A stretch of DNA of 64,000 nucleotides from Neoscytalidium dimidiatum (Eukaryota > Ascomycota > Dothideomycetes > Botryosphaeriales > Botryosphaeriaceae): positions 2,604,001 to 2,668,000 of the forward strand of contig CM074699.1 of NCBI GenBank assembly GCA_037367355.1, in the 5' to 3' direction. Shown here in pieces: positions 45,475 through 56,160 of the stretch (position 1 is its first letter; every line of letters begins with the position of its first letter). The notes below the pieces were generated by a model, which ran no database searches, had not been told where the DNA came from, and worked only from the letters and a program-made list of their open reading frames with translations. Both the position numbers and the translations under genes were made by a program.

Positions 45475-46085
45475 TTAATCAACATGCACATCAATCTTTC
45501 CCCTTGACCTGCCTTGCCTCAACTTCTCGTAAGCGCCCAGGCTTCTGCACAGCTCGACGTTCGCGCTCGAGCACGTAACGGTCACATGCGCGGCGCCCAG
45601 CGCCTTCGCGATCTGGATGGCGAAGGTGCCGACGCCGCCAGAGCCGCCGTTGACCATGCAGGACCCTCGCGGCGGGCGCCACGCCGTCGGCCAGTGAGCC
45701 CAGCGCGGTGGGGCCTGTGCTGGCAACGGCCGGCCGCGGGCGTGGGCGGTAAGGCGAGGACGCCGAAGACGAGCGCGCCCTCTGCCAGGTCCGGCCGCGA
45801 GCCGGACACCGAGGCGTGCGTGGCCACGACGTGGCCGCAGCAGTCCAGGCCCGGGCTGTAGGCGCCGCGCACGGTCAGCTTGGTGGCGAAGCCCAGCTCC
45901 GCGAGCTTGATGTCGATCGGGTTCACGGAGGCGGATGTGGCTTTGTCGATGAGCTGGCCGGTGGAAAGGGCGGATGCTGTGGGTGCGGGGGCAGCGTCGT
46001 TGAGCTCAAGAGAAGCTTCCAGCTTGGCGGTAGGTGCCGGTGATTGCCAGGATTTCATTGTTGTGTCGGAAACCATGGTTGGCAT
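45475..46085 (-). pseudogene. Truncated, frameshifted MDR-type zinc-free dehydrogenase/quinone oxidoreductase
   Basis: The N-terminal part (46085 to about 45770) reads TSASVNPIDIKLAEL and RGAYSPGLDCCGHVVATHAS, then EGALVFGVLALPP, the GroES-like domain of a medium-chain NAD(P)H dehydrogenase such as fungal zeta-crystallin-like enzymes. The next 60 codons normally present between VFGV and the Rossmann fold are missing. After a change of frame the Rossmann start follows: MVNGGSGGVGTFAIQIAKAL then VTVTCSSANVELCRSLGA. It then stops early at 45475, so the C-terminal 120 or so residues of the family are absent. The internal deletion, frameshift and truncation make an active enzyme very unlikely. Confidence 0.75.
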
Positions 46086-48739
46086 ATGTGGGATTTAACG
46101 AGGATACATGGTGGGCCCAAGAAAAGACTGTGAATGAGTGTAATATAGGAAGAACGCTCTTTCCGATAGTGATGTAACTAAATATGTTCTTTGCTTGATG
46201 GATATATTAACAATCGACCCGTTCTAAGAACTCAGTCACTACAAAGCTCGGACACCAGGATGAATAATCCATCATCTAGCCCCAGCTCCAAACAAAACTC
46301 TGGAGAGGCATGATCCCAGTGTAAGGACGGAGCAGATAAGCGTCACGGCGGCCAAGCATAACTTCCGGATTATCAAGACAGCTTGTACAACTTACTCACT
46401 GGCGGTGTCGGCGCCCGAAATCACCGACCTCGGTTGACCGAATAAGCCGATGTCCGCTTCGAATAGGCTAGACTCGTGTGCTGAGTAGCTCCTCGGACCG
46501 TATACGACAACTCGCTCTGGATGGAATATCAAACGCTCGGGCGTTTGGAAACCTATCATATTTAGATAGGTCAAACTTGACGTTGTCGGTCGAGGGAAAA
46601 TATCGGATTAATTGTCTCTGCACGAAGGTTCGAAATACCTGCGACTGACCAATCTTCACATTCGCGGACTATACAAGTTCATTGTCGACGCCAAGATTAT
46701 TGTAGTGACTAAATCGGCTACGTACAGCAATTCATTCATTATTTCTGACATCGTTTCTGTTCTCTGTATCGGTATTGACTTCGACTGGAGCGAGGCCAAC
46801 CTTGGCGACAAATTCGACGTTTCAAAAGTCCGCCCTGCGTAACCTCAAAGCGTTAGCGGTCTAGATAATACTCCCGGCGCCGGATGCGAGCTCTACTACA
46901 TTGCCCCGGGTAAACAGGATCTCTTCGACGAGATTGCAGCGAAGCTTCAAGAACGCTGCAATGGAAAGGGCATGGAAGGGCGTGTCGGGACTGCTATTGG
47001 TTGGGGTCTGCGAGGGAATGGTCAATTGACTCCTATATTCGAGGCGCTTGTCAATCATATTAAGAATGTGTCACCATATTCCAAGATCCTGTTCGTCAGC
47101 CCTGGCGGTGTTCAATTTGAAGCAGCCGAATGGAATTTTCCACACATAAAGAGACCCTCTCAATCTCTCTAATGTCGTTAGTATCCAGACCCCTTTCTCC
47201 AAAATATGAAGCTATTGACGTATAGCGGCTTCTTTCTGTCCGCTAAAGGAGATATACAATGCGATATTGATCTTGCTCTGCAGCACAGTTAAATGGCTAT
47301 ACTCCGTTACAGTCTCGACAGCTATTCGCTGTCCGAGAATCTTGAGCGTTTTGGCTGTGGGAGTCTGACCGTTTCCATCGATATCGTGTGGAGTTGATGA
47401 TATATTTGAGATATGGGGCCGCATTTAAACAGCGTCTTTGTAATTTTACCTTCCCCAGTGTTCGATAAGTTGAAGCATTTTTTGGAACTGAAAGAAGAGT
47501 TCAGCACATCCCAGACGTAGATTGTGTACCGTGATCTTGGAAGACACGACAAGTTGCATGTCTCCTGCTGTAAAAGCTTCTTCAAGTGGAGGCTTGTGAT
47601 TGTAACAACGATGTAAGCTGGAGCTCTCTGGAGAAAACGGTTGGTGCTATTTGTGTTCCAGTTCTATCTGCATATGCATCGACAATCCCAACAGTATCAA
47701 GATTAATGTCCTCAGTGAGAACGCCTGGTGCTGGCCCGGTGTTGGAGCAAAACCTCGTAAGTATTTGTATTCGTTGTTGTTGTCTTCCTGAAAGAGAGCG
47801 AAGGAGCTAAACTACCCAGCGGCGCTAGCGCCGCGCTAAGCGTACCTGCCATAACACCCGGTGTAGCATTCTCTGACAGTCTCAAATGCCGCAGCGCTTT
47901 TCTCATATAAAAAGACGATGAACAGTCTTCAGCATTCGATTTTATTGCGGACTCTCCAATTGATAGTAAGGCCTCAAAGAATGAAAATTTCCGCTCATCG
48001 AGGAGCCATCAAACCACGTGTCGTAGGGGAACCCGGCAGCCGAAACGATATGGAGAACGAAGAGAATTGTACAAACTTCTCTTTATTTGCTATTTGATCC
48101 TATCGTATTTCTCTGAATCTGGATGGGCTTGTAGGACTGCACATTAATAATTCTGGTCTCCAAATTCCAGCTAGTCGAACACTTTTGACGAGGGGCGGGG
48201 TAGGTCGACGGTGAGAGAGACTAAAGCGCTGTCACTACTTTCAAAGTGAGCTTTTCCAGAGTCCTTGAATAATTCTGGAACGGCCTTTTCATTGGCAGTG
48301 TTTCAGCTGAAGGCAGCGCAAAGCCCGAATGTTGCTTTGACTGGTATTGTAGCCGCGGTCAATGACCAGTGCTCGTGCTATATATCAGAGATGCTGTTGC
48401 GGTCCCATTTGGAGTCGGTGCATTGTCCCAAACCCCCGAATCTTCGCCGAAGTAGAGGAAAGCCGACAACGTACCGGACATACAAGCCAATGAGGCTACT
48501 CCTGACTCACCAAGCAACAATTTTGCACGCAAGTCGCAGCACGAGGAATGCACAGTACAAGCCCAATTTCTATTCTATTCTAGCTCCATTTTTTTTTTTC
48601 ATGACTCCTCTCGCGAGGTCGAGCCGTAACTAAGAAGCCAATGAAAAGAAAAGAGCCGCCCGGATTGCACACTCAAATGTACAGGACTTTCACCCGTATC
48701 ATCTACACGCACACATAAGGTCCAGCGCCTTACCTGATC
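46086..48739. other. 2.6-kb AT-rich region, possible gene debris
   Basis: No supported gene. At 46861-47172 (+) a protein-like frame reads TPGAGCELYYIAPGKQDLFD, then LQERCNGKGMEGRVGTAIGW. It has no start codon in place and no continuation; it may be the remains of a small secreted protein gene. At 46600-46840 (+) another short frame ends GIDFDWSEANLGDKFDVSKV. The rest is short frames only. Confidence 0.35.
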
Positions 48740-50142
48740 TTACCTGAGGATCATACTTTCGCGGCCAGGGCCAGTGCCGATGAACTTAACCTTGATTCCG
48801 GTAAATTCCTCAATGAAGGAGACGTACTTGCGCGCGTTCTCAGGCAGATCGTTGAATGTCTTCGCGCCCGTAGTCTTCGTCTTCCAGCCAGGGAATTCCT
48901 TATACGTGACGTCGACCTTGGCAAGAATGTCAAGGTTGGCAGGGAAGCTTTGCAGCTCCTCACCTTCGTAGTGGTAGGCCGTGGCGACCTTGATGGTGTC
49001 GAAGTCATCGAGGATGTCCAGCTTGGTCAAGTTGAGCGATGTGTACTCATTGACATCGTGAGAGTAGCGGACCACGACCAAGTCAAGCCAGCCGCAGCGG
49101 CGCTTGCGACCGGTGGTCACGCCGAACTCACGGCCGACGGACTGGAGCTTCTCGCCGACTTCGTTCAGCTGCTCAGTCGGGAAGGGCCCACTGCCAACGC
49201 GCGTGGTGTAGGCTTTGACAACGCCAATAACCTCCTTTATCGAGCGCCAGCCAACGGGAAGACCGGTCAAAACACCGCCTGTTGTTTCGAATTAGTGGCC
49301 ATGGGCTTACGTGGTTCTGCCCCACGCCCTCTGATCCAAAATTAATATTATATGAGAGTCGCTTACCCAGACCGGTGTTCGACGAGGTGACGTAAGGATA
49401 GCTGCCGGCGTCGATGTCGAGCATGAGGGCATTTGCGCCCTCGACAAGGATATTGGCGTTTTGGGCCTTGGCCGACTTGAGGAGCGGCACCTGGTCGATG
49501 ACGTAGGGCTTGAGCTTCTCGCTGTATACCTGCAGTTCATCAGCAGCCTGCCGATTGCCTGCATTTATCCTGGCTGACCTTATAGCGGGCGACCTCGTCC
49601 TCCACGTCATACTTAAGCAGATCTCCGAACCTCTTCTTGTAGCCGTCGGCGAGACGGCGCAGCTTGGCGGCCAGCTGGTCGTGGTCGAAGATGTCGCATA
49701 TCCGCACACCGCTGCGGGTCATCTTGGTGCTGTAGGTTGGGCCAATGCCCTTCTTGGTGGTGCCGATGAGGCCCGAGCCCAGCTCGACCTCCTCCAGGCC
49801 ATCGACCAGTTGGTGCAGGTCGAAGACAACATGGGCACGATCGCTGATGAAGATGCGCTCGGTCGTGTCGAGACCGTGCTTCTCGAGAGCCTCAAGCTCC
49901 TTGAAGAACGAGGGGACGTGGACGACGCATCCGGAGCCGACGAGGTTGACGCACTTGGGATTGACGAGACCGGAAGGCAGGATGTGGAAGTCGTAGGTAA
50001 CACCGTTGGCGACGATGGTATGGCCAGCGTTGTTACCGCCCTGAGCGCGACAGCAGAGAGAGGCCTGGGAGCAGAGGATGTCGACGAGCTTGCCCTTGCC
50101 TTCGTCACCCCATTGCGCGCCACAGACGACGGTGGTGGCCAT
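48740..50142 (-). CDS. ADE12: Adenylosuccinate synthetase
   Basis: First committed step from IMP to AMP: IMP + Asp + GTP to adenylosuccinate, in the cytosol. Exons 50142-49579, 49529-49367 and 49278-48740 give 421 aa, the normal length. Motifs in order: [17 protein letters not shown] (GTP-binding, catalytic Asp/His area), [80 protein letters not shown] and the C-terminal [18 protein letters not shown]. All substrate-binding signatures are complete. The start at [11 protein letters not shown] gives the usual short fungal N-terminus. Housekeeping gene; the FAD monooxygenase lies 550 bases upstream on the same strand, with no functional link visible. Confidence 0.97.
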
Positions 50143-50690
50143 GGTCTTGGGCGGCGGCGAGCGGAGCGACAAGAGAGTGAACGACAGAAGAGAGACGAGG
50201 GATATGACGACGCGTGCGCGTGTCAATGGATTGGGGAGGGGGGGTATTGGCGACGCGTGCCAAAAAGCAGCGTAGGAGTCAAACTTGCGTCGGCGGGCGC
50301 GACGAGATTTTGAACGAGGTGGGGGATCGCCGGCCCGGACCCGGGCGCCCATGACCATGGCCGAATTCGGCTCCCAGCGCGCCCCCCTCTCACTCTCTGT
50401 CCTCTCAGCGCCCGCCAATTTGCTGCCCGCGGCATTTGCTGCCCACCACTCTCCAGTCCGCTCCACTGCGCTCGACGTCATCGCGAGAGGCGGTCTGTTC
50501 CCGCGCAGCCCCTCGGCCTCAGCACAGCTCGTTCTCCCGTCGTTCACCACCAGGAACGTCGGCTTCTGCAATGCAAGCAATGCCGCCCCGCTGTCCTGGT
50601 CACTGGGATGAATACGCATGCAGCACGCGACCGCGCCAGCCAGTAGGATGCATTCCATTTCTCAGACACATTTCTCCGCGGCAGTCTGCG
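50143..50690. promoter_or_regulatory. Upstream region of ADE12
   Basis: About 550 bases between the ADE12 ATG and the monooxygenase stop, both genes on the minus strand. GC-rich with no TATA box; likely a TATA-less housekeeping promoter. No other gene is supported. Confidence 0.45.
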
Positions 50691-52228
50691 TCAAAGCTTT
50701 GGCCCATGTTGCAGCCCCTCCCCCTCCGGCAGAAACCAACCAACATATTTGCTCGCCTCGCAACGCGTCACTTTGGTCCTCGCGTCCATCGGCTTCTTTC
50801 CCTTGTTGAACCATTGCTGCAACTCTTCCTCTGCGTGCTGTTCCGCATCGTATGAGTATATCTCCCATACCGTGATCGGATCTACGTGCAGGTTGGGGGT
50901 CCGGAGAATCTGCTCGCCCTTCAGTTCTGCCTCCATAGCCCGGTCGCGCGCTTCCTGTGCCGGACCATCCGGAAGATGCCAGATCTCGCCGTTGAGGAAC
51001 GACACCTGCTGCTTCTTGTGCGCCAGTGGCATGCGTGCCTGCTCATAGACGCCCACGGCTTCAGCTATCGAGAGTCGGCCGCGCACCACTTCGCCCAAGC
51101 ACTTGCCGAGGAATGCTCCATCTTCCATCGATGTTGCTGCTCCTTGCGCCATATGATTGACCATGCTGTGCGCCGCGTCGCCCATCAACACGACGTTCTT
51201 CTGTGGGCTTGACCAGCTTTCCAACGGACCGGTAACGAGAAGCGGCCAGCGCTGCACCGACGGGACCATGTCGATAGCGCGCTTGATGCGTGGGTCCCAG
51301 TCCTTGTAGTACTCCCGTACTTCACGAATATCCACATCTTCGACCTCCGTCACTGGATGGTCTGCCGCATGATTCAATACCATGTTGTAGTCCCGCCCAT
51401 TACTGATCTGATAAGAAATGATGTACCTATCAGGCTGCGTCAGTTATTTCTGCCCGAAGGGACTGGAACCGGAATCCACTCACGAGTTAGTTGCCAACCA
51501 GACCTCAACTGTGCGCTTTTGCAACAACTCTCGCCCTACAGGATCTGCCAGTATCTTCGCAGTTGGGACAATCGCTCGGTATGCTGCATCATTGGTCGGA
51601 GGAGCAGGCTTGACGTTTGGAAATAGTGTTTGACGGGTCACAGATCCAACACCGTCAGAACCAACCAGGAGATCAAACCTGTATTCCTTGTCTTTCGTTG
51701 TCCGAACGATTACCTCCTTCTTGGAGTAGTCGATGTCTGCCACACGCGATCCTATGTGGATCACGCAACCGTTTCGACGAGCAACTTCAACAAGGCCCTG
51801 GTGTAAGTGATGCCTGTGCTGACATCAGCGATAATACAGCACTCCGCGCTCTACACTTCATACCTGTGCACAAGCCACCAAGGCTGCCCTACGGCTGCTT
51901 CTACTTTGCTCGTCCGCGACCCTCCAATTTTTGTACCATCTTTTCGCCGCAAATTGAATTCTTCGTGTCGCATCAGGTTATCACCGATAACCTTATCGAC
52001 TCCCCATCGGCGAATCAGCCGAGCCACGTTTGGCGTCATTTGGATTCCTGCACCGATCTGCCTTCTATCAGCGTCCAATTCTGTAGATGTATCTTAGGGT
52101 GTGGCATCTACTTCACCGAGCTCGTCCGCAGCCTCCAACACCGTAACCTGCGCGCCACCCCGCACAATTGCGATAGCAGCGGCAAGGCCACCAATACCAG
52201 CGCCGCAAAGTCCAACGTGGACTGTCAT
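50691..52228 (-). CDS. FAD-dependent monooxygenase (salicylate hydroxylase-like)
   Basis: Group A flavoprotein hydroxylase: NAD(P)H and O2-dependent hydroxylation, often of aromatic acids. Exons 52228-52112, 52057-51864, 51813-51484 and 51426-50691 give 458 aa. N-terminal FAD motif VGLCGAGIGGLAAAIAI with the downstream acidic residue (VTVLEAADELGE), then GAGIQMTPNVARLI restored by the first splice. Next come LLVGSDGVGSVTRQTLFP and the second FAD motif VVLMGDAAHSMVNHMAQGA; all three hallmark motifs are intact. The overall pattern matches fungal salicylate hydroxylase-type enzymes, but such similarity does not fix the substrate; secondary metabolite or phenolic substrates are equally possible. 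No signal peptide; cytosolic. Not close enough to the phenolic acid decarboxylase (40 kb away) to call a pathway. Confidence 0.87.
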
Positions 52229-53298
52229 GTTGTACTGAACCTCTCGCAAGTTGATGTGAACGACAGGGGTAGGATTTCCAGAATGCACAACCGTGATCTC
52301 TGTCCAACTTTTCTACAAAGACGATAAGCTAAACATGACAGCAATCCGCCTTCGACTTCAACAGCTTTATACCCGAGGGCTGGAGCGTGATCGTTCTTCG
52401 CGCGCTAAACGATGCCGGCCACCATTTTCCTTATTCCCGGTATTCCCGCCGAGATGCTGTCGATCATTCTTAAGCTTTTTGCGAGTCGAGCGCACGTCAC
52501 ATGCAAGTCTGTCAGATTCCATTCTACTATAGCACGTCATGGAGTTAGCGCTTTAATTACTCAAAAGCTAAATATAGCCGTCGGCCTCCGCAAAGCTTCG
52601 TGTAGTGTTGAGGTGAATTTTGGAGAGAATGACTTCCATTGGGCAGAAGCAAGGAAAATGACTAAGGATAACTTCCCCCGGAAGCTACGGACGTCGAGCA
52701 CGTGGAGGTACCGCGTGCGCTTTGGAATGGAGTAGACGGCAAGATGTAACGAAGAGTATAAATGCCGTTGGCACGGTACTAGATATGGGAAGCTACGGGA
52801 CGAAAGAGCGGCGCAGGCGGGGTGACGGCCGGTAGGTTGAAACGCACACTCCTGTAGACAGTGATGAACGGTAACGAGGTCAGAAGCAATGACGCATCCG
52901 GAAAACGGTAGTCAGAACTCGAGCTGTGCAGGAAACATTTAGCGGTGTATTGGAGAGCGACAATCAGATCCATTAGGTACGAGGAATATATTTTCGCTGC
53001 GTGCAATATTATCCTTTCTTTACCCCACTCTAAATTTCGTCCTTCAGCTTGATCATAGCCTGTTGAGGTTCAGATCATGTAACAAGATCACGTACTCAAA
53101 CCAGGTAATCCAGTCTTGATTCGTCCGTGTCTATATATATGTCTAGAAGCAGGTCGCTTAAGAATACGGTAAAGACTTAAATCCTCCCTTTTCGAGCCTC
53201 AGAACGCCTATGCAGCACCGCCTACACCCTTACCCACGAATTTTTTTTTTTTAGAGTATTCTTATGAAATTACTGCGTTTTCTTGTGAGCTTACTACG
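52229..53298. other. Intergenic, AT-rich, nothing recognised
   Basis: About 1.07 kb between the monooxygenase start and the stop of the 743-aa gene. Short frames only. Contains a T-run at 53241-53252. Confidence 0.45.
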
Positions 53299-55581
53299 TC
53301 AAGGATCGTCTCTTACCCTCAAATCTTTGGCTAGCTGGGCCGAAGAAGACCGATCCGAAGGTACAGAGAAACGGTCATCGACAACTTGGGCATGCTGCAA
53401 CTGCGTGCCACTGCAGTTCCCCTGCTCCGCTTGCGTAGAGGCAGCTGATCGGACGTTTCCGCTAGTCTGCGCGTCTAGCCTTGACGGAGAAGAGTCCCGT
53501 TGCCGGACTTTGGAACTTCTCAGTTGAGCCGTAGCGTACACTTCTCTACGATAAGCCTCTACCAGACGGCTATTGTTGCTATCCTCCTGGGTCGGAGTGT
53601 AGTCGGTTTCCATTCGATCTCCCTGTTCGGTCGTCCCTAAGTGCACGGATGATGTCGGCCACGGCGGTGCAGCTGCGGTCTCGCGTCCCGATCCGCCAGC
53701 GGGGCTTTGAATCAGCTCATGCGTCCGGTTTCCGTCATCTTGCTCTCCTGGCTCATCATCACCGTGCGTAGTTGGACCGAAGTCATCGTGTCCTGCCGTG
53801 GCTTCGCCTTCTCTATCAGCCATGCCGTCTTCTTCACCGGCCAGGTCGTCTTCTCCGTCAGTCGTACCGTCTTCATCGGTCGTATCGTCGTCTACGATGG
53901 TCGCCGCCTTGCCCGGCAGCGGGGCGCCGGGATGCTGCTGGCCGCCCTGGCCGCCCGGCTGCGTCTGCCCCGCCGCCACCACGGGCTCGGCTCCGGCCCC
54001 CTGCCGTCTTCCCGGTCCACGCCGCCTGAATGTGGTCGAACTGCCCTGGCTGCTGGATTCCCGGGGCAGCCCGCGGCCGAGCGTGGCGGCGAAGCGCTCC
54101 GCACGCCGGCCCGGACTCTCGCCCTGCTCCCGCTCGTGCTCCTCGTCAGGCGTGAAGCCGCGGACCTCGTCGCCGTCCCAGCACACGGCCTGCAGCCGCT
54201 CCCACGCGTCCGCCTCGGCCGCCGCGATCTCCCCGAGACACTCGTCCCTGGCCTCCTTGATGTCGAGGATGGCGGCGTCGCCGACGTCGGCGAGGTTCCG
54301 CTCGGCCGAGTCGATGACGTCGTCCATGTCGACTTGCTCGTCCATGTAGTCCTGGACGATGGACGGCAGATGGGCCAGGACGAGCGGCTGGACGTAGTTG
54401 GCGATGAGGGGCGGCAGGGGGCGGTTGTTGTTGTTGTTGTCGTCGCCGCCGTCGCCGCCGTCGTCTTGCTCGCCGTCCTTGTGCGAGCCTTTGCTTTCCG
54501 AGTCTTGGCCGTGCAGCGCGGCCGAGAGGTGGACGCGCAGGAGTTCGGGCAGCATTCTCGGCAGCAGGTTCCGCACCATGTCTGGCAGCTGCGTCGCCAG
54601 CTCGATGGCGACCATGCCCCGCAGGGCGACGATCATGTTGTTGAAATCGCTGTTGTCGCTTTTACGTTGCCGTTGTTTCTTCGACCCGGGAAATGTGTGG
54701 GCTAGGGACTCGGATCCGGAATCAGAGTCGGGGTCGGTATCGAAGCCTGCCGTGTTCGAGATGTGGGTGCGGCTTCTCGGGCTGAGCACTGGCCTGTCAC
54801 CGCTGGCGGCTCTCTTTGCGGTGGTGACGGCGCCGCTGGCACTAGATGGAGAGGCTGCAAGCAATCGTTAGGCTGATCAGAAAAGGGCAGCGCAGCGTAT
54901 TTTACCTTGTCGAGCCCGCTTACCCGTAGACGTTCCTGTCTGCGGAAGTATATAGGGAGGCGGGACTTCGGGTATGTTGAAAACTTCCCAAGTGGCTTCC
55001 CGGCCGCGGCATCCACCTTGGAGGGATGATAGATTAATATCACTTGGAGCCAATTGATTGGCCATGGTCATCCGGATGAACTTGTCAAGCGCTTCCCGGC
55101 GGGATGGTGCAAGGTTGGGGGCAGGCAGGTAGAATCGGATTTCAGTGGCTCGGCAAATGTCTTGAAAGCACCGTACGCTAGATTGAAACGCAGTGACTGG
55201 CGTTAGAGTTGCAGCCGTCTGAGGGCAAATTACACGTCCGGGAGCGCTGTTTGACACTGTGAGCACCATTACATCCTCGAAGGAGTTGATGGTAGCATGC
55301 TGGCGAATGTGTTCTGCGATACGCGGAGGGATCCGCTCTGTAGCAAAGGAAGCGTCCATTCGGTGGATATTGTCGGGCGTCAAGTGAAGACTAACATATT
55401 GAGCGCCGTTGAATCCCTCGTATTCCGCAATAAAGCGGATGGAAAGTATTCCACGAGAACGTATTCGCTCGAGCCGAAGGGTAATAGAGCATTGGGCCCA
55501 TGCCGTTTCTGAGACTTGGGCGACGACGACATGGTTCTTGAAAATGTACGAAGATGATAGGCCATTACCCCTTCCAGGCAT
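53299..55581 (-). CDS. 743-aa protein, globular N-terminus and acidic disordered C-terminus, unknown function
   Basis: No named family recognised. Exons 55581-54906 and 54854-53299 give 743 aa; the intron (51 nt, CTAAC branch site) joins ARQG to ASPSSASGAV. Residues 1-200 look folded and start MPGRGNGLSSSYIFKNHVVV; they may be a protein-interaction domain. Residues 225-290 hold a Ser/Arg stretch and a basic KKQRQRK cluster that could be a nuclear signal. A helical block follows (MIVALRGMVAIELATQLPDM to HLSAALHG), then a poly-Asn/Gly/Asp run, and a second helical block with VDMDDVIDSAERNLADVGDA. The last 300 residues are very rich in Asp, Glu, Gly, Gln and Thr. The layout suggests a nuclear regulatory or chromatin-associated protein, but this is inference. 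Three tandem repeats sit just upstream. Confidence 0.7.
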
Positions 55582-55796
55582 GATTACTTGGCACTATCTG
55601 GAGAGGACAAGATCAGGAGCTGACATGATGCAATCGATTTATAGTAGTAAGTGTAAAGAACGATGCCCCGCTGAAAGCGGTGTTCCCACCCACCCGGGCT
55701 TTTATCAATGCGGGCAGCCCTGACTCGCGGTAACAGACATGCAACCCAACAGCATTCTGCAAGCCGAAGAGAAGTACCTAAGACCAGCCTTGGCGT

Positions 55797-56160
55797 ATGA
55801 GATTCTGCGACGTAACTTGCCCCTCCCGGAAAGGAGGCCTTATGAAGCCACAAGGATGGCAGCCCGGGGCATGCAGCACACACGACAAGACGGCAGCGGA
55901 TACTTCCAGTAAACCAGACCCCGTGAATGAGATTCTGCGACGTAACTTGCCCCTCCCGGAAAGGAGGCCTTATGAAGCCACAAGGATGGCAGCCCGGGGC
56001 ATGCAGCACAAACAACAAGGCCGTGGCTAATACTCCCGCAAGCCGACAGAGTAAAGTCCCAGCGATATCGTATAAGAGCCTGCGACGTAACTTACTCCTC
56101 TCGAAGGAGGCCTTATGAAACCACAAGGATGGCAAGCCCGGGGCAAGGCAGCATATGCGA
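55797..56160. repeat. Three tandem direct repeats of about 130-150 bp
   Basis: Units start near 55799, 55928 and 56077. The first two share about 83 bases that look identical (from GATTCTGCGACGTAACTTGC to GGGGCATGCAGCACA). The third is diverged but aligned (GCCTGCGACGTAACTTACTC, later GGAGGCCTTATGAAACC). Each has a short inverted pair CCTCC/GGAGG around CGGAAA, so a small hairpin is possible. They lie 215 to 580 bases upstream of the 743-aa gene start on the minus strand. No coding frame crosses them convincingly. Origin is unknown: a minisatellite or a decayed small mobile element. Confidence 0.85.

Noticed and set aside
10551..52228. A phenolic catabolism cluster joining the decarboxylase and the salicylate-hydroxylase-like enzyme
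   Set aside because: They are about 40 kb apart with many unrelated genes between, so proximity gives no support.
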